This document shows, in pieces, positions 23,609 through 32,641 of a stretch of DNA of 64,000 nucleotides. How positions within the stretch are numbered: the stretch's first letter is position 1; every line of letters begins with the position of its first letter. Source of the stretch: Mycobacteroides immunogenum (GTDB taxonomy: Bacteria; Actinomycetota; Actinomycetes; Mycobacteriales; Mycobacteriaceae); the NCBI RefSeq assembly GCF_001605725.1, contig NZ_CP011530.1, positions 3,038,001 through 3,102,000 on the forward strand. The letters run 5' to 3'. The notes under the pieces are model-generated. The model saw only the letters and a program-made list of their open reading frames with translations. It made no database searches and was not told the DNA's origin. The position numbers and the translations under genes are program-made.

Positions 23609-24052
23609 TCAGCCCCGGTATCTGCCCAGTACTTCCCGCAACGTGTCCATCGCGTCGACGGCGCGCTGCTTGTCGATGGCCTGGATCGCCATCATCGGCT
23701 CGTACTCGAAGTCCTCCAAGTCCAGGCGTGCCCACTGCGCACCCGGCGGAAACGACACTCCCACCACCTCGGACCAAGGAATGAGTTTGGGGCCCAGAAC
23801 ATTACGCACCTCAATGCCGGCCGCGCCGGCTCGCACACGTGGCCGCGCGAACATCAGAACCACACCCGCGATGACGATGCCCACCAAAGCGATGCCAACC
23901 TGATCTGAGGTCTTGAAGATCACCCCGCTGGGCGAGATCTTCAACAAGAACCCGACGGCGATGTGCGCTGCCGCGATGACAAAGGCGGCCCCGTACACGA
24001 AGTACGGCGACAGATGCGGTTTGAGGACTACGTCCCATTCAGCGTCGGCCAC
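23609..24052 (-). CDS. small membrane protein with PH-like domain, linked to ribH
   Basis: A 147-residue protein with two membrane segments (about residues 15-35 and 45-65) followed by a PH-like beta domain: IEVRNVLGPKLIPWSEVVGV, then a DFEYEPMMAIQ stretch. In M. tuberculosis a similar membrane protein (Rv1417) also follows ribH, so the association is conserved. The function is unknown; a link to riboflavin transport or membrane anchoring is only a guess. It begins at a GTG 3 nt after the ribH stop, so it is part of the rib operon. Confidence 0.8.
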   Translation of the reverse strand: MADAEWDVVLKPHLSPYFVYGAAFVIAAAHIAVGFLLKISPSGVIFKTSDQVGIALVGIVIAGVVLMFARPRVRAGAAGIEVRNVLGPKLIPWSEVVGVSFPPGAQWARLDLEDFEYEPMMAIQAIDKQRAVDAMDTLREVLGRYRG

Positions 24053-24055
24053 GCC

Positions 24056-25788
<1,733 letters not shown>

Positions 25789-25875
25789 GGGGACCACTCT
25801 CGTTAGGGGCGTGTGGGCATCTCAATTATGAACCACCGCGGATTCGTCGATTCGCGCGCTGTTCACTCAATGGAA

Positions 25876-25944
25876 CTAACCGCGGTATTTACGCTCTTCG
25901 CGGAGCCACTCATCGGGCTTTTCGCTCTTCGCGGAGCCGCTCAT
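25876..25944 (-). CDS. possible 22-residue protein coupled to ribC
   Basis: An ATG overlaps the ribC stop codon as ATGA and opens a 22-codon frame ending in TAG. The predicted peptide starts MSGSAKSEKPDEW and ends in a charged RKYRG tail. The ATGA junction is the coupling used repeatedly in this window, which is why I list it. Against it: the frame is very short, it is built on a 24-bp direct repeat read in two different frames, and nothing similar is known to me. It could equally be noncoding. Confidence 0.3.
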   Translation of the reverse strand: MSGSAKSEKPDEWLREERKYRG

Positions 25945-25947
25945 CGG
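25892..25947. repeat. two tandem copies of a 24-25 bp direct repeat at the ribC 3' end
   Basis: CGCTCTTCGCGGAGCC followed by [AG]CTCATCGG occurs at 25892 and again at 25923, differing at one base, with a 31-bp period. The second copy covers the ribC stop codon and last codons. Each copy contains the short self-complementary core CTCTTCGCGGAG, able to form a hairpin with a small loop, so the pair could act as an RNA processing or termination element between ribC and ribBA. Confidence 0.75.
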
Positions 25948-26534
25948 TGCTCGAGCAGTCGTTCCACGTACTTCGCGATCACGTCCACCTCAAGATTGAC
26001 CGTCGTTCCCACTGCTGCCGCACCCAAAGTGGTCAGACCCAGCGTGGTCGGGATGAGCGACACCTCGAACCAGTCCTGTCCCAGCCCCGATACCGTCAGC
26101 GACACGCCATCGACCGTGATCGAACCCTTTTCAACGACATATCGGGCGATCGCGCCGGGTAGCGAGACGCGCACTACCTCCCAGTTCTCCGACGGCGTCC
26201 GCGAAAGCACATTCCCGGTGCCGTCGACGTGCCCCTGCACAATGTGGCCGCCGAGGCGGCTGTTGACCGCTGCCGCCCGCTCCAGGTTGACCTTGGCGCC
26301 GGTATCGATCTTGTCCAGGCTGGACCGCGACAACGTCTCGCCCATCACGTCGGTGGTGAAGACGCCGCCCTCGCGCACCTCGACAACGGTCAGGCAGACG
26401 CCATTGACCGCGATCGAGTCGCCGTGTTTCGCATCCTCGACAACCAGAGGTCCGAGCACGGTGAGACGGGCGGCGTCGCTCAGATCTTCCCTGCCCAGTA
26501 TCTCGCCAAGCTCCTCAACGATTCCGGTGAACAT
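25941..26534 (-). CDS. ribC: riboflavin synthase, alpha chain
   Basis: Dismutates two lumazine molecules to riboflavin. The protein has 197 residues and the typical internal duplication: the first barrel begins MFTGIVEELGEI and contains SIAVNGVCLTV, the second begins near GGHIVQGHVDGTG and contains ITVDGVSLTV. It is upstream of ribBA and ribH on the same strand, 150 bp before ribBA. A TAGGCT hexamer 6 nt before the ATG suggests a leaderless message. (Also called ribE in other bacteria.). Confidence 0.97.
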   Translation of the reverse strand: MFTGIVEELGEILGREDLSDAARLTVLGPLVVEDAKHGDSIAVNGVCLTVVEVREGGVFTTDVMGETLSRSSLDKIDTGAKVNLERAAAVNSRLGGHIVQGHVDGTGNVLSRTPSENWEVVRVSLPGAIARYVVEKGSITVDGVSLTVSGLGQDWFEVSLIPTTLGLTTLGAAAVGTTVNLEVDVIAKYVERLLEHR

Positions 26535-26546
26535 CGGATAAGCCTA
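26535..26546 (-). promoter_or_regulatory. candidate leaderless promoter -10 of ribC
   Basis: TAGGCT (complement of 26541-26546) is separated from the ribC ATG by 6 nt. No ribosome binding site and no FMN riboswitch-like structure is visible upstream. Confidence 0.45.
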
Positions 26547-26592
26547 GCGCCGCCACGCCGGCCCTTCTGATCGCCTTATCGGGCAGCCGGTT

Positions 26593-27195
26593 TCAGGCGC
26601 GGGTTCCCGCGGCCGCGCACGCCACCTGCACGTCGTGCGCGTCCTTGTTCAGGTCACCGGCTTTGCCGTTGACCGAGTCCTGCCCGATCCGCAGGCCCAT
26701 CAGGACCACCAGCTTGTACGCGTCACCCGACCACGCGTGCATGGGCGTCGCCAGCTCCGGCGCCAGGCCCGGGGTGTTCGCGGCATCGTTGGCCACCTCC
26801 GCGGCCTGCCGCAGGGCGGTCCGGCCTACGACGTTCGTGTTGGCGGCTATGGCGTTGTTGTAGTCACCCTCAGCTACCGACATTTCATTAGCGAAGTCCG
26901 AATAATTGGTGGCGGCGTACGCCATCGCGTTGGACATCGTGGAGCACGCGGTGACCGCCGCGTCGCTATCGCCCGCGGGCACCTCAATGGCCGGTGCGCT
27001 CGCCTCGGCGTTGGCGGGCGCCTGTACGGCGGCCGCCGGCTGATCGGCGACCTGAGCCGGAGCGGGGGCCGGGGGCGGTACACCGGGGCCGGCATCGCCC
27101 GGGTCCGCGTAGGACCCCGGCGCCACCGCGAGACCGGCGGCGAACGCGGTGACGGCGGGAACGGCAAGGTAGCGGCGGATATTAAGTAGCCTCAT
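26593..27195 (-). CDS. exported Ala/Pro-rich protein of unknown function
   Basis: A 200-residue protein with a signal peptide (MRLLNIRRYL, hydrophobic core, cleavage near GSYADPG), a Pro/Ala-rich linker of about 55 residues and a compact helical domain with two Cys (about residue 89 and near the C-terminus, VQVACAAAG). The domain has no motif I can name. GGAGAGG lies just upstream of the ATG at 27195, which fixes the start; the frame extends further upstream without support. It diverges from the porin pair across 483 bp. Confidence 0.78.
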   Translation of the reverse strand: MRLLNIRRYLAVPAVTAFAAGLAVAPGSYADPGDAGPGVPPPAPAPAQVADQPAAAVQAPANAEASAPAIEVPAGDSDAAVTACSTMSNAMAYAATNYSDFANEMSVAEGDYNNAIAANTNVVGRTALRQAAEVANDAANTPGLAPELATPMHAWSGDAYKLVVLMGLRIGQDSVNGKAGDLNKDAHDVQVACAAAGTRA

Positions 27196-27678
27196 CGATT
27201 CCTCTCCAGATGATCGGCTGCACGAGGGCGGGCTCCGCGACACTGCGTGACAGACCAGCGGCCACGCCGCCCACAGACCATAAGGCAATCAGGTGGGCCC
27301 TGCGCGATGCCGTACCGATCTGACTATAGGTAATCGGCGCAGTCGCAACTGTCGATGGCTTGAACGCATAATTAACAACTGATGGCAGCATGGATTTCCA
27401 CCACTCGTTGAAAACGGTGAACAGCGCGTGCCCCCAAAGTCCCCAACAGCCACATTGCTCACAGTGAGGTATCTGTCACCTTGAACGTGATTGCCCAGGC
27501 AGATGAGTTTTCGAGTTACGATCACGCCGGTTCGAACGGTGTAGGCATACGTTCGAAATAGATAGACATTGGGCGCTAACTGTTATCTGTCCCTTTACCG
27601 TTCCGACATAAAGCCACCCAATCATTCGTCGGGACAGCTCCCATATCGGACAAACGGACCTGAGAGGCCCTATCGCCC
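27196..27678. other. 483-bp AT-richer intergenic region ahead of the porin genes
   Basis: No convincing gene is present; short frames here have no start signal. The region is less GC-rich than its surroundings and holds a perfect 8-bp inverted repeat (27531-27557). A long untranslated promoter region is also known upstream of mspA in M. smegmatis, so an extended porin regulatory region is reasonable. GAGAGG at 27662-27667 is the likely ribosome binding site of the first porin. Confidence 0.6.
27531..27557. promoter_or_regulatory. inverted repeat TTCGAACG-N11-CGTTCGAA upstream of the porins
   Basis: Two perfect 8-bp arms are separated by 11 nt. Each arm contains the palindrome TTCGAA, and the two palindromes are spaced 21 bp apart, about two helical turns. 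This fits a dimeric or tetrameric regulator binding 122-148 bp upstream of the porin start, or a hairpin in the 5' leader. Confidence 0.5.
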
Positions 27679-28353
27679 ATGCTGAAAAGTCTCGTCTCGC
27701 TGACTACTGTTTGCGCGCTGGCGCTGACGGCGCCCCTCGCGTTTGCCGATCCCGAAGATCCGGCCCCTGCCCCCGCCCAGCCGGTAGCCAACGACGTGCC
27801 GCCCGGCCCGGATGGCGAGATTGCTTCTGCTGAGCCAGGAAACTTGATCACCCCCGACGGCTGGACCGTTACGGTCGCCGGAAAGAACGAGTCTCTGCTG
27901 CCCGTCGCTCCGCTCACCACCGCGCTCTCGTCCCGCGAATACATCGTGGGCGGAAGCTTCGTCGGTGCGGTCTCGGGTGCCGGTAAGACCAAGCTCGCCG
28001 GCGGCTCGCTGGAAGCCGGATACCAGATCGGCTGCGGCATCATGGGTGGCCCCGTCGAGCTGACGGCCGGTATCGGCCTCTCCGGCGGTTTCGGAACCAG
28101 CGGTCTGACCAGCGTGTCCCTGCCGATCAACGGTCTGGTCAAGGTCGACCTCAAGCCGGGACAGGTGACCATCGTGCCGGTCAACAAGAAGGCGTTCGAG
28201 GGCAAGACAACCCGCACCACGATCACCGGCTTCCGCATCAAGATCGACAGCTGCGTTGGCCAGTCGTTCATTCGCTCGTACGCGACGATGACGAGTTCCA
28301 CCGACAACACCGATGACGTGGTCACCTACATGGGCGTCACCAAGGCCGTCTGA
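27679..28353 (+). CDS. MspA-family porin (first copy)
   Basis: An outer-membrane channel protein of the MspA family, 224 residues including a signal peptide (cleavage near AFADPED). The family core is seen in SREYIVGGSFVGAV and LEAGYQIGCGI, matching the LELGYQIG region of MspA, and in the C-terminal SFIRSYATMTSST stretch. Compared with MspA it has a Pro-rich N-terminal extension and two Cys (C119, C192) that MspA lacks. It is followed 57 nt later by a paralogue. Confidence 0.9.
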   Translation: MLKSLVSLTTVCALALTAPLAFADPEDPAPAPAQPVANDVPPGPDGEIASAEPGNLITPDGWTVTVAGKNESLLPVAPLTTALSSREYIVGGSFVGAVSGAGKTKLAGGSLEAGYQIGCGIMGGPVELTAGIGLSGGFGTSGLTSVSLPINGLVKVDLKPGQVTIVPVNKKAFEGKTTRTTITGFRIKIDSCVGQSFIRSYATMTSSTDNTDDVVTYMGVTKAV

Positions 28354-28410
28354 CACATGAACGACACACATTCGAACTTCTCATTCCTGAGCACGAGAGG
28401 CGCCACCCCC

Positions 28411-29097
28411 ATGCTGAAGAGTCTTGCCGCCGCCACCGCCGTGTGCGCACTGGCCGTGACCGCTCCATTCGCCCTCGCAGACCCCGGCGACCCACCGGCC
28501 CCGGTGCAGCCCGTGGCCGACGCACCGCCGCCCGCTGACGGCCCGCCGCCGGACACCGGCGTGGTGGCCTCGGAGGATCCCGGCATCGTCACCACCCCCG
28601 ACGGCTGGAACCTCAAGGTTGCCGCCAAGGACGAGACGCAGCTGCCCATCCCCCCGCTGACCACCTCGCTGTCCTCGCGTGAGTACCTGGTGGGCGGCAC
28701 GTTCACCGGATCGGTCACCGGATCGGGCAGCACCACCCTCAGCGGCGGCACGCTGGAAGCCGGATATCAGATCGGCTGCGGCATCAGCCTGGCGTGGGTC
28801 AAGCTCAACGGCGGTGCCAGCATCACCCCAGCCATCAGCGCCGCGGGTGTGCCCAGCCTGAGCGCCGGTATCACCGGTTCGATCGACGTCCACCCGCAGC
28901 CCGGTGAGGTCATCAACGTCAGCGTCGACAAGAAGAAGTACAAGGGCAAGGAAGCCCGCGTCACGCTGAAGGATGTGCACATCAAGATCGACGGTTGCGT
29001 CGGCCAGTCCTTCCTGCGCTCCTACGCCGTGATGACCAGCTCGTCGAAGGACAATGACGACATCGTCGCGTACTACGGTGTGACAAAGACCTTCTGA
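28411..29097 (+). CDS. MspA-family porin (second copy)
   Basis: A tandem paralogue of the preceding porin, 228 residues. The signal peptide MLKSLAAATAVCALAV is nearly the same as in copy one, and the core SREYLVGGTFTGSV, LEAGYQIGCGI and GCVGQSFLRSYAV is conserved, including the Cys pair (C123, C196). The ATG at 28411 follows GAGAGG as in the first copy; an ATG at 28357 in the same frame lies upstream but would add 18 residues before the signal peptide. A hairpin overlaps the stop codon. Confidence 0.9.
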   Translation: MLKSLAAATAVCALAVTAPFALADPGDPPAPVQPVADAPPPADGPPPDTGVVASEDPGIVTTPDGWNLKVAAKDETQLPIPPLTTSLSSREYLVGGTFTGSVTGSGSTTLSGGTLEAGYQIGCGISLAWVKLNGGASITPAISAAGVPSLSAGITGSIDVHPQPGEVINVSVDKKKYKGKEARVTLKDVHIKIDGCVGQSFLRSYAVMTSSSKDNDDIVAYYGVTKTF

Positions 29098-29109
29098 TAC
29101 AAGGTCTTT
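29085..29109 (+). terminator. hairpin across the stop codon of the second porin gene
   Basis: AAAGACCTT and AAGGTCTTT form a perfect 9-bp stem with a 7-nt loop that contains the TGA stop codon (29095-29097). There is no long U-tract, so it may act as a factor-assisted terminator or as a 3'-end stabiliser for the porin mRNA. Confidence 0.5.
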
Positions 29110-29163
29110 GACCGTTCACAGCTAGTAAAGACGCATCGGATATCGGACCCAGAGGAGAAGCCA

Positions 29164-29925
29164 GTGACGGGCAGTCACCGCCGCTCAACCAGGAAGACGT
29201 CTACCCCACGGATGGCGGCGGGGGCGTTCGCCCTGGGTTCGATATTCGCGTTTCCGGCGGTCGCGAACGCCGATCCGGCTCCGCCGCCGGCTCCGGTACC
29301 CGGCATGACGGGTACCAACGACGCCTATTCACCGGACCCGCCCGCGAACCTGCCACCGCAGCAGGGCCTGTTCTCCCCGCTCGAGCAGAGCACCGGCCGC
29401 GGCGAGGGACCCGCGGGCCTGCCGACCCCGCTGCCGGATCTTCAGCAGGGCGCGGTCAACGAGTTCGTGCTGGCGCAGAACGAAACGCCGTCCACGCCCG
29501 GCACCTCCCCCGACACGCAGCGCGCACCCAACACCAACGCGCTCAACAACCAGTACCTGATGCCGCAGAACATCAAGCCCGCGGCACCCGGGCAGGGACA
29601 GCTGTTTGACGTCGAGCCCGGCGAGGAAAACGCCGACCTGACCAAGATCGATGCCATGAAGCACCTCTGGCACGGCTACCAGAACGGCCAGTACCGCGGT
29701 GGCTTCGTCAATCGCGGAAACAAAGAGACGCTCAACCAGCCTCTGCCCGGTACCGCACCGCCGCCCGGCACCCGGATTCCCGGACTCGGCGATGACTCGC
29801 AGGCACCCCCGCCAGAGCAGTGGCACTGGACGCCGCCCGAGCCTCCCGAGGGTGCTGCCGCCCCGGCGACACCCGGGACGACTCCGGCTCCCCCGGCAGC
29901 TCCCGTACCGGCGCCTCCCGCGTAA
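29164..29925 (+). CDS. exported Pro-rich protein of unknown function
   Basis: A 253-residue protein starting at a GTG behind AGAGGAGA. A Tat-like or Sec signal (HRRSTRKTSTPRMAAGAFALG...AVANADP) is followed by a Pro/Gly/Asn-rich chain without Cys, and the last 50 residues are almost entirely Pro, Ala and Thr. A central stretch (TKIDAMKHLWHGYQNGQYRGG) is the only part that looks folded. It follows the porins on the same strand; a cell-envelope role is likely, nothing more specific. Confidence 0.78.
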   Translation: MTGSHRRSTRKTSTPRMAAGAFALGSIFAFPAVANADPAPPPAPVPGMTGTNDAYSPDPPANLPPQQGLFSPLEQSTGRGEGPAGLPTPLPDLQQGAVNEFVLAQNETPSTPGTSPDTQRAPNTNALNNQYLMPQNIKPAAPGQGQLFDVEPGEENADLTKIDAMKHLWHGYQNGQYRGGFVNRGNKETLNQPLPGTAPPPGTRIPGLGDDSQAPPPEQWHWTPPEPPEGAAAPATPGTTPAPPAAPVPAPPA

Positions 29926-30588
29926 CTACCGCCGCAGCGCCTTGCGTGCCAGGTAGTTCCCGAAGAACTGCGCTGCCTGCACCAGCGCGATGATGATGAC
30001 CGTCGAGACGATCGTCACCTGCCAATTGAAACGCTGATAGCCCTGCACGATGGCGAAGTCGCCGAGTCCCCCACCGCCGACCAAACCTGCCATCGCGGAC
30101 ATGTCGACGATGCCGATCAGCACGAAGGTGTAGCCAAGAATCAACGGGCCCAACGCTTCCGGCACCAAGAGGGTCAGGATGATGCGCACCGGGCCCGCAC
30201 CGACGGCGCGAGCAGCCTCGATGACCCCGGGATCGATGGTCACCAGGTTCTGTTCGACGATGCGGGCGATCGCGAACGACGCCGCGACGATCATCACGAA
30301 CACCACTGCCGTGGTGCCGATCGTGGTACCGACCACCCCCAGGGTGATGGGGCCGAGGGCGGCGATCAGCACCACGAACGGAATGGGCCGCACGATGTTC
30401 ACCACCACATTGAGCAACGTGTGCAGCACCCGATTCTGTAGCAGGCCACCAGATCTGGTGGTATACAACAACATTCCCAGCGCTAAACCGATGAGACCGC
30501 CCACCACCAAGGTGATTGACACCATGTATAGGGTGTCGCCGAAGGCCTCGAACAATTGCGGGCGGAGCCGCTCCCAGTTTGTCGTCAT
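29926..30588 (-). CDS. metI: D-/L-methionine ABC transporter permease
   Basis: The membrane subunit of the MetNIQ methionine importer. The 220-residue protein has five predicted spans, and the ABC-permease EAA loop is seen as EAARAVGAGPVRIILTLLVPEALGPLI. The family signature IVRPIPFVVLIAALGP near residue 60 is specific for MetI. The ATG overlaps the metN stop (ATGA). Its stop abuts the stop of the convergent Pro-rich protein gene with no spacer. Confidence 0.95.
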   Translation of the reverse strand: MTTNWERLRPQLFEAFGDTLYMVSITLVVGGLIGLALGMLLYTTRSGGLLQNRVLHTLLNVVVNIVRPIPFVVLIAALGPITLGVVGTTIGTTAVVFVMIVAASFAIARIVEQNLVTIDPGVIEAARAVGAGPVRIILTLLVPEALGPLILGYTFVLIGIVDMSAMAGLVGGGGLGDFAIVQGYQRFNWQVTIVSTVIIIALVQAAQFFGNYLARKALRR

Positions 30589-31628
30589 CGTCTCACCTGC
30601 TGAACCGTCGTCACCGCGGATAGGTCCGAGATCACCTGCGCTACTTCATCGTCAGGCCCATCGAGTTCGAGCGTGAGGTTGCCGAACGAGCGGGACTGCA
30701 GGGTGGTGATACCGCCGTACACCACCTCGAAACGCACACCCAACTGGGTGGCGCGGGCCAGCGCAGGGCCGATCTGCACTCCTTCAAGGATCTCGACGGA
30801 GATGATTCTTCCCTTATGCCGCTGCGATATCCGCACGACGTCATCCCCGCTGGGAATGTTCTGCAGCACCGTGCCGGCGAAACGCTTGCCCGCCTCGCTC
30901 TGCGGCGCGGAGAACACGTCGAACACCGTTCCGGTCTCCACCACCTTGCCGTCGGCAAGTACTGCGACACGATCTGCCACAGCGCGAACCACGTCCATTT
31001 CATGGGTGATCACCACAATGGTCACCCCGAACTCATCGTTGACCGCACGCAGCAGCCGCAGCACGTCACCGGTGGTTTCCGGGTCCAGCGCACTGGTCGC
31101 CTCATCCGCCAGCAGGACCGACGGCGACGTTGCCAGTGCCCGCGCGATGCCAACACGCTGTTTCTGTCCGCCGGAGAGCTGATCCGGGTAACTCTTGGAT
31201 TTGTCCCCAAGCCCGACGAACTCCAACAACTCGGCCACCCGCGCCTTGCGTTTCTCGGCGGCCCACCCGGCCACACGCAGCGGATAGGCAATGTTTCCGG
31301 CTACCGTCCGCGACCGAAACAGATTGAACTGCTGGAAGATCATGCCGATATCGGTGCGCAGGCCCCGCAACTCACGCCCGCCCAGTGCGCTCACGTCGGC
31401 ACCATCGACCACGACGCGGCCCGAGGTAGGCCGCTCCAGCCCGTTGATGAGACGCACCAGTGTGCTCTTGCCGGCTCCCGAATATCCGATCATGGCGAAC
31501 ACTTCGCCCGCCCTGATATCCAGTGAGACGTCGTCGACCGCGGTCACGGTCTGCTTACCCACCCGAAAGGTCTTGACGACGTTCTCGAATCGGATCAGCG
31601 GTGCCGCGGCGGTGGTTTCTCCGCTCAT
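30585..31628 (-). CDS. metN: methionine ABC transporter ATP-binding protein
   Basis: The ATPase of MetNIQ, 347 residues. Walker A is GYSGAGKSTL, the signature is LSGGQKQRV and Walker B is VLLADEATSALD. The last 75 residues form the NIL domain (FEVVYGGITTLQSRSFGN region), which in characterised MetN binds methionine and inhibits transport when the cell is replete. Both ends overlap partners by 4 nt, giving a metQ-metN-metI operon. Confidence 0.96.
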   Translation of the reverse strand: MSGETTAAAPLIRFENVVKTFRVGKQTVTAVDDVSLDIRAGEVFAMIGYSGAGKSTLVRLINGLERPTSGRVVVDGADVSALGGRELRGLRTDIGMIFQQFNLFRSRTVAGNIAYPLRVAGWAAEKRKARVAELLEFVGLGDKSKSYPDQLSGGQKQRVGIARALATSPSVLLADEATSALDPETTGDVLRLLRAVNDEFGVTIVVITHEMDVVRAVADRVAVLADGKVVETGTVFDVFSAPQSEAGKRFAGTVLQNIPSGDDVVRISQRHKGRIISVEILEGVQIGPALARATQLGVRFEVVYGGITTLQSRSFGNLTLELDGPDDEVAQVISDLSAVTTVQQVRR

Positions 31629-32491
31629 TTTTCGTTGCGAATCTGCTGTTCGATCCTGCCCAGGATCGCCGCGCAGTCCGGCCCGCTCTTGGTCACCGCG
31701 CGTTGAGTTCCCTTGCTTTCCTTGGCGTATGCCTCGGTGACGGCCCGAGAGTGAAAAACCTCCACAAGTTTCTGGTAGGTGGGATTGTCCTTCTCCTCAG
31801 CACGTGCCACCAGGACATTGATGTATGGCTCGGCGCCCGGGCTGGTGGGGTCGTCGGAATATAGTGCGCTCTTCGGGTCGATATTCGACTGGGCCAGATA
31901 GGTGTTGTTGATGACCGCGCCGTCAATCGATTTCAGCGACAAGGGCGTCTGCGCCGCGTCGACAAGCACCACCGTGACTCGCGAGGCATCCTTGTCGATG
32001 TCGGCCGTACTCGGTGTCGACCGTCCACCCTTGAGCGCGATAAGTCCGGCCGCCTTCAGCACGAACAGCGCGCGGGCCTGGTTTGGCGGGTCGTTGGGTA
32101 TTGCGATCTGTGCGCCCTGCGGAATGTCGGCGAGTGTTTTGTGCTTCTGCGAGTACAAACTGAGCGGCACAATATAGGTCGCACCCACCGGCGCGAGCGT
32201 CGCGTTGTCCGCCACATTGTATTCACCCAGAAAACGAAGGTGCTGAAATAGATTCACGTCGATCTGTTTCTGGGTGAGTGCCACGTTGGGCTGCCCATAG
32301 TCCGTGAAGTTGGTGGTGACAAGCTTGATTCCCGCCTTGCCCGCCTCCGAAACGAACACATCCCAGGAGTCCTTGCCGGCCTCAGTTGTGCCGATACGCA
32401 CGATGTTTCCACCACCGCCGTCGCCACTGGAGCACGCCACACCTCCTATGGCTGTCATAAGCACGGCAAGAGCAATAGCGATACGCTTCAT
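31625..32491 (-). CDS. metQ: methionine-binding lipoprotein
   Basis: A substrate-binding lipoprotein of the NlpA/MetQ family with 288 residues. The lipobox GGVAC places the lipidated Cys at residue 20. The family pattern is clear: VRIGTTEAG, TNFTDYGQPNVALTQKQIDVN, LFQHLRFL, IAIPNDPPNQARAL and NTYLAQSNIDP. AAAGG upstream fixes the ATG. It is the first gene of the importer operon; an inverted repeat and a -10-like GATAAT lie upstream. Confidence 0.96.
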   Translation of the reverse strand: MKRIAIALAVLMTAIGGVACSSGDGGGGNIVRIGTTEAGKDSWDVFVSEAGKAGIKLVTTNFTDYGQPNVALTQKQIDVNLFQHLRFLGEYNVADNATLAPVGATYIVPLSLYSQKHKTLADIPQGAQIAIPNDPPNQARALFVLKAAGLIALKGGRSTPSTADIDKDASRVTVVLVDAAQTPLSLKSIDGAVINNTYLAQSNIDPKSALYSDDPTSPGAEPYINVLVARAEEKDNPTYQKLVEVFHSRAVTEAYAKESKGTQRAVTKSGPDCAAILGRIEQQIRNEK

Positions 32492-32516
32492 ATCAGCCTT
32501 TCAAATTCAGCATGAT

Positions 32517-32535
32517 CGCAATGATTGACATTGCG
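32517..32535. promoter_or_regulatory. inverted repeat between metQ and its candidate -10
   Basis: CGCAATG-ATTGA-CATTGCG is a perfect 7-bp inverted repeat located 26-44 bp upstream of the metQ start. It immediately follows GATAAT (complement of 32537-32542), a candidate -10 box, so a bound repressor would cover the transcription start. The regulator is unknown. No SAM riboswitch-like fold is evident in this 150-bp region. Confidence 0.5.
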
Positions 32536-32641
32536 TATTATCTGAAGGATCAGCAAATTGTTATTGGGCCCCAGAACGGCGCCACAATATCAGACGTGAA
32601 AGCGACGGGCCGTACGAAAACTAGAGGTATGTGGGCGCAGC

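Noticed and set aside
25798..26600. FMN riboswitch controlling riboflavin genes
   Set aside because: No conserved RFN-type core is seen upstream of ribC or ribBA, and ribC appears to be leaderless, leaving no room for one.
27531..27557. LexA/SOS box upstream of the porins
   Set aside because: The half sites TTCGAAC and GTTCGAA are right, but the mycobacterial SOS box has 4 nt between TCGAAC and GTTCGA; here the gap is 13 nt.
32492..32641. SAM riboswitch ahead of metQ
   Set aside because: Only one short inverted repeat is present in about 150 bp; there is no multi-stem junction and no terminator-like hairpin.
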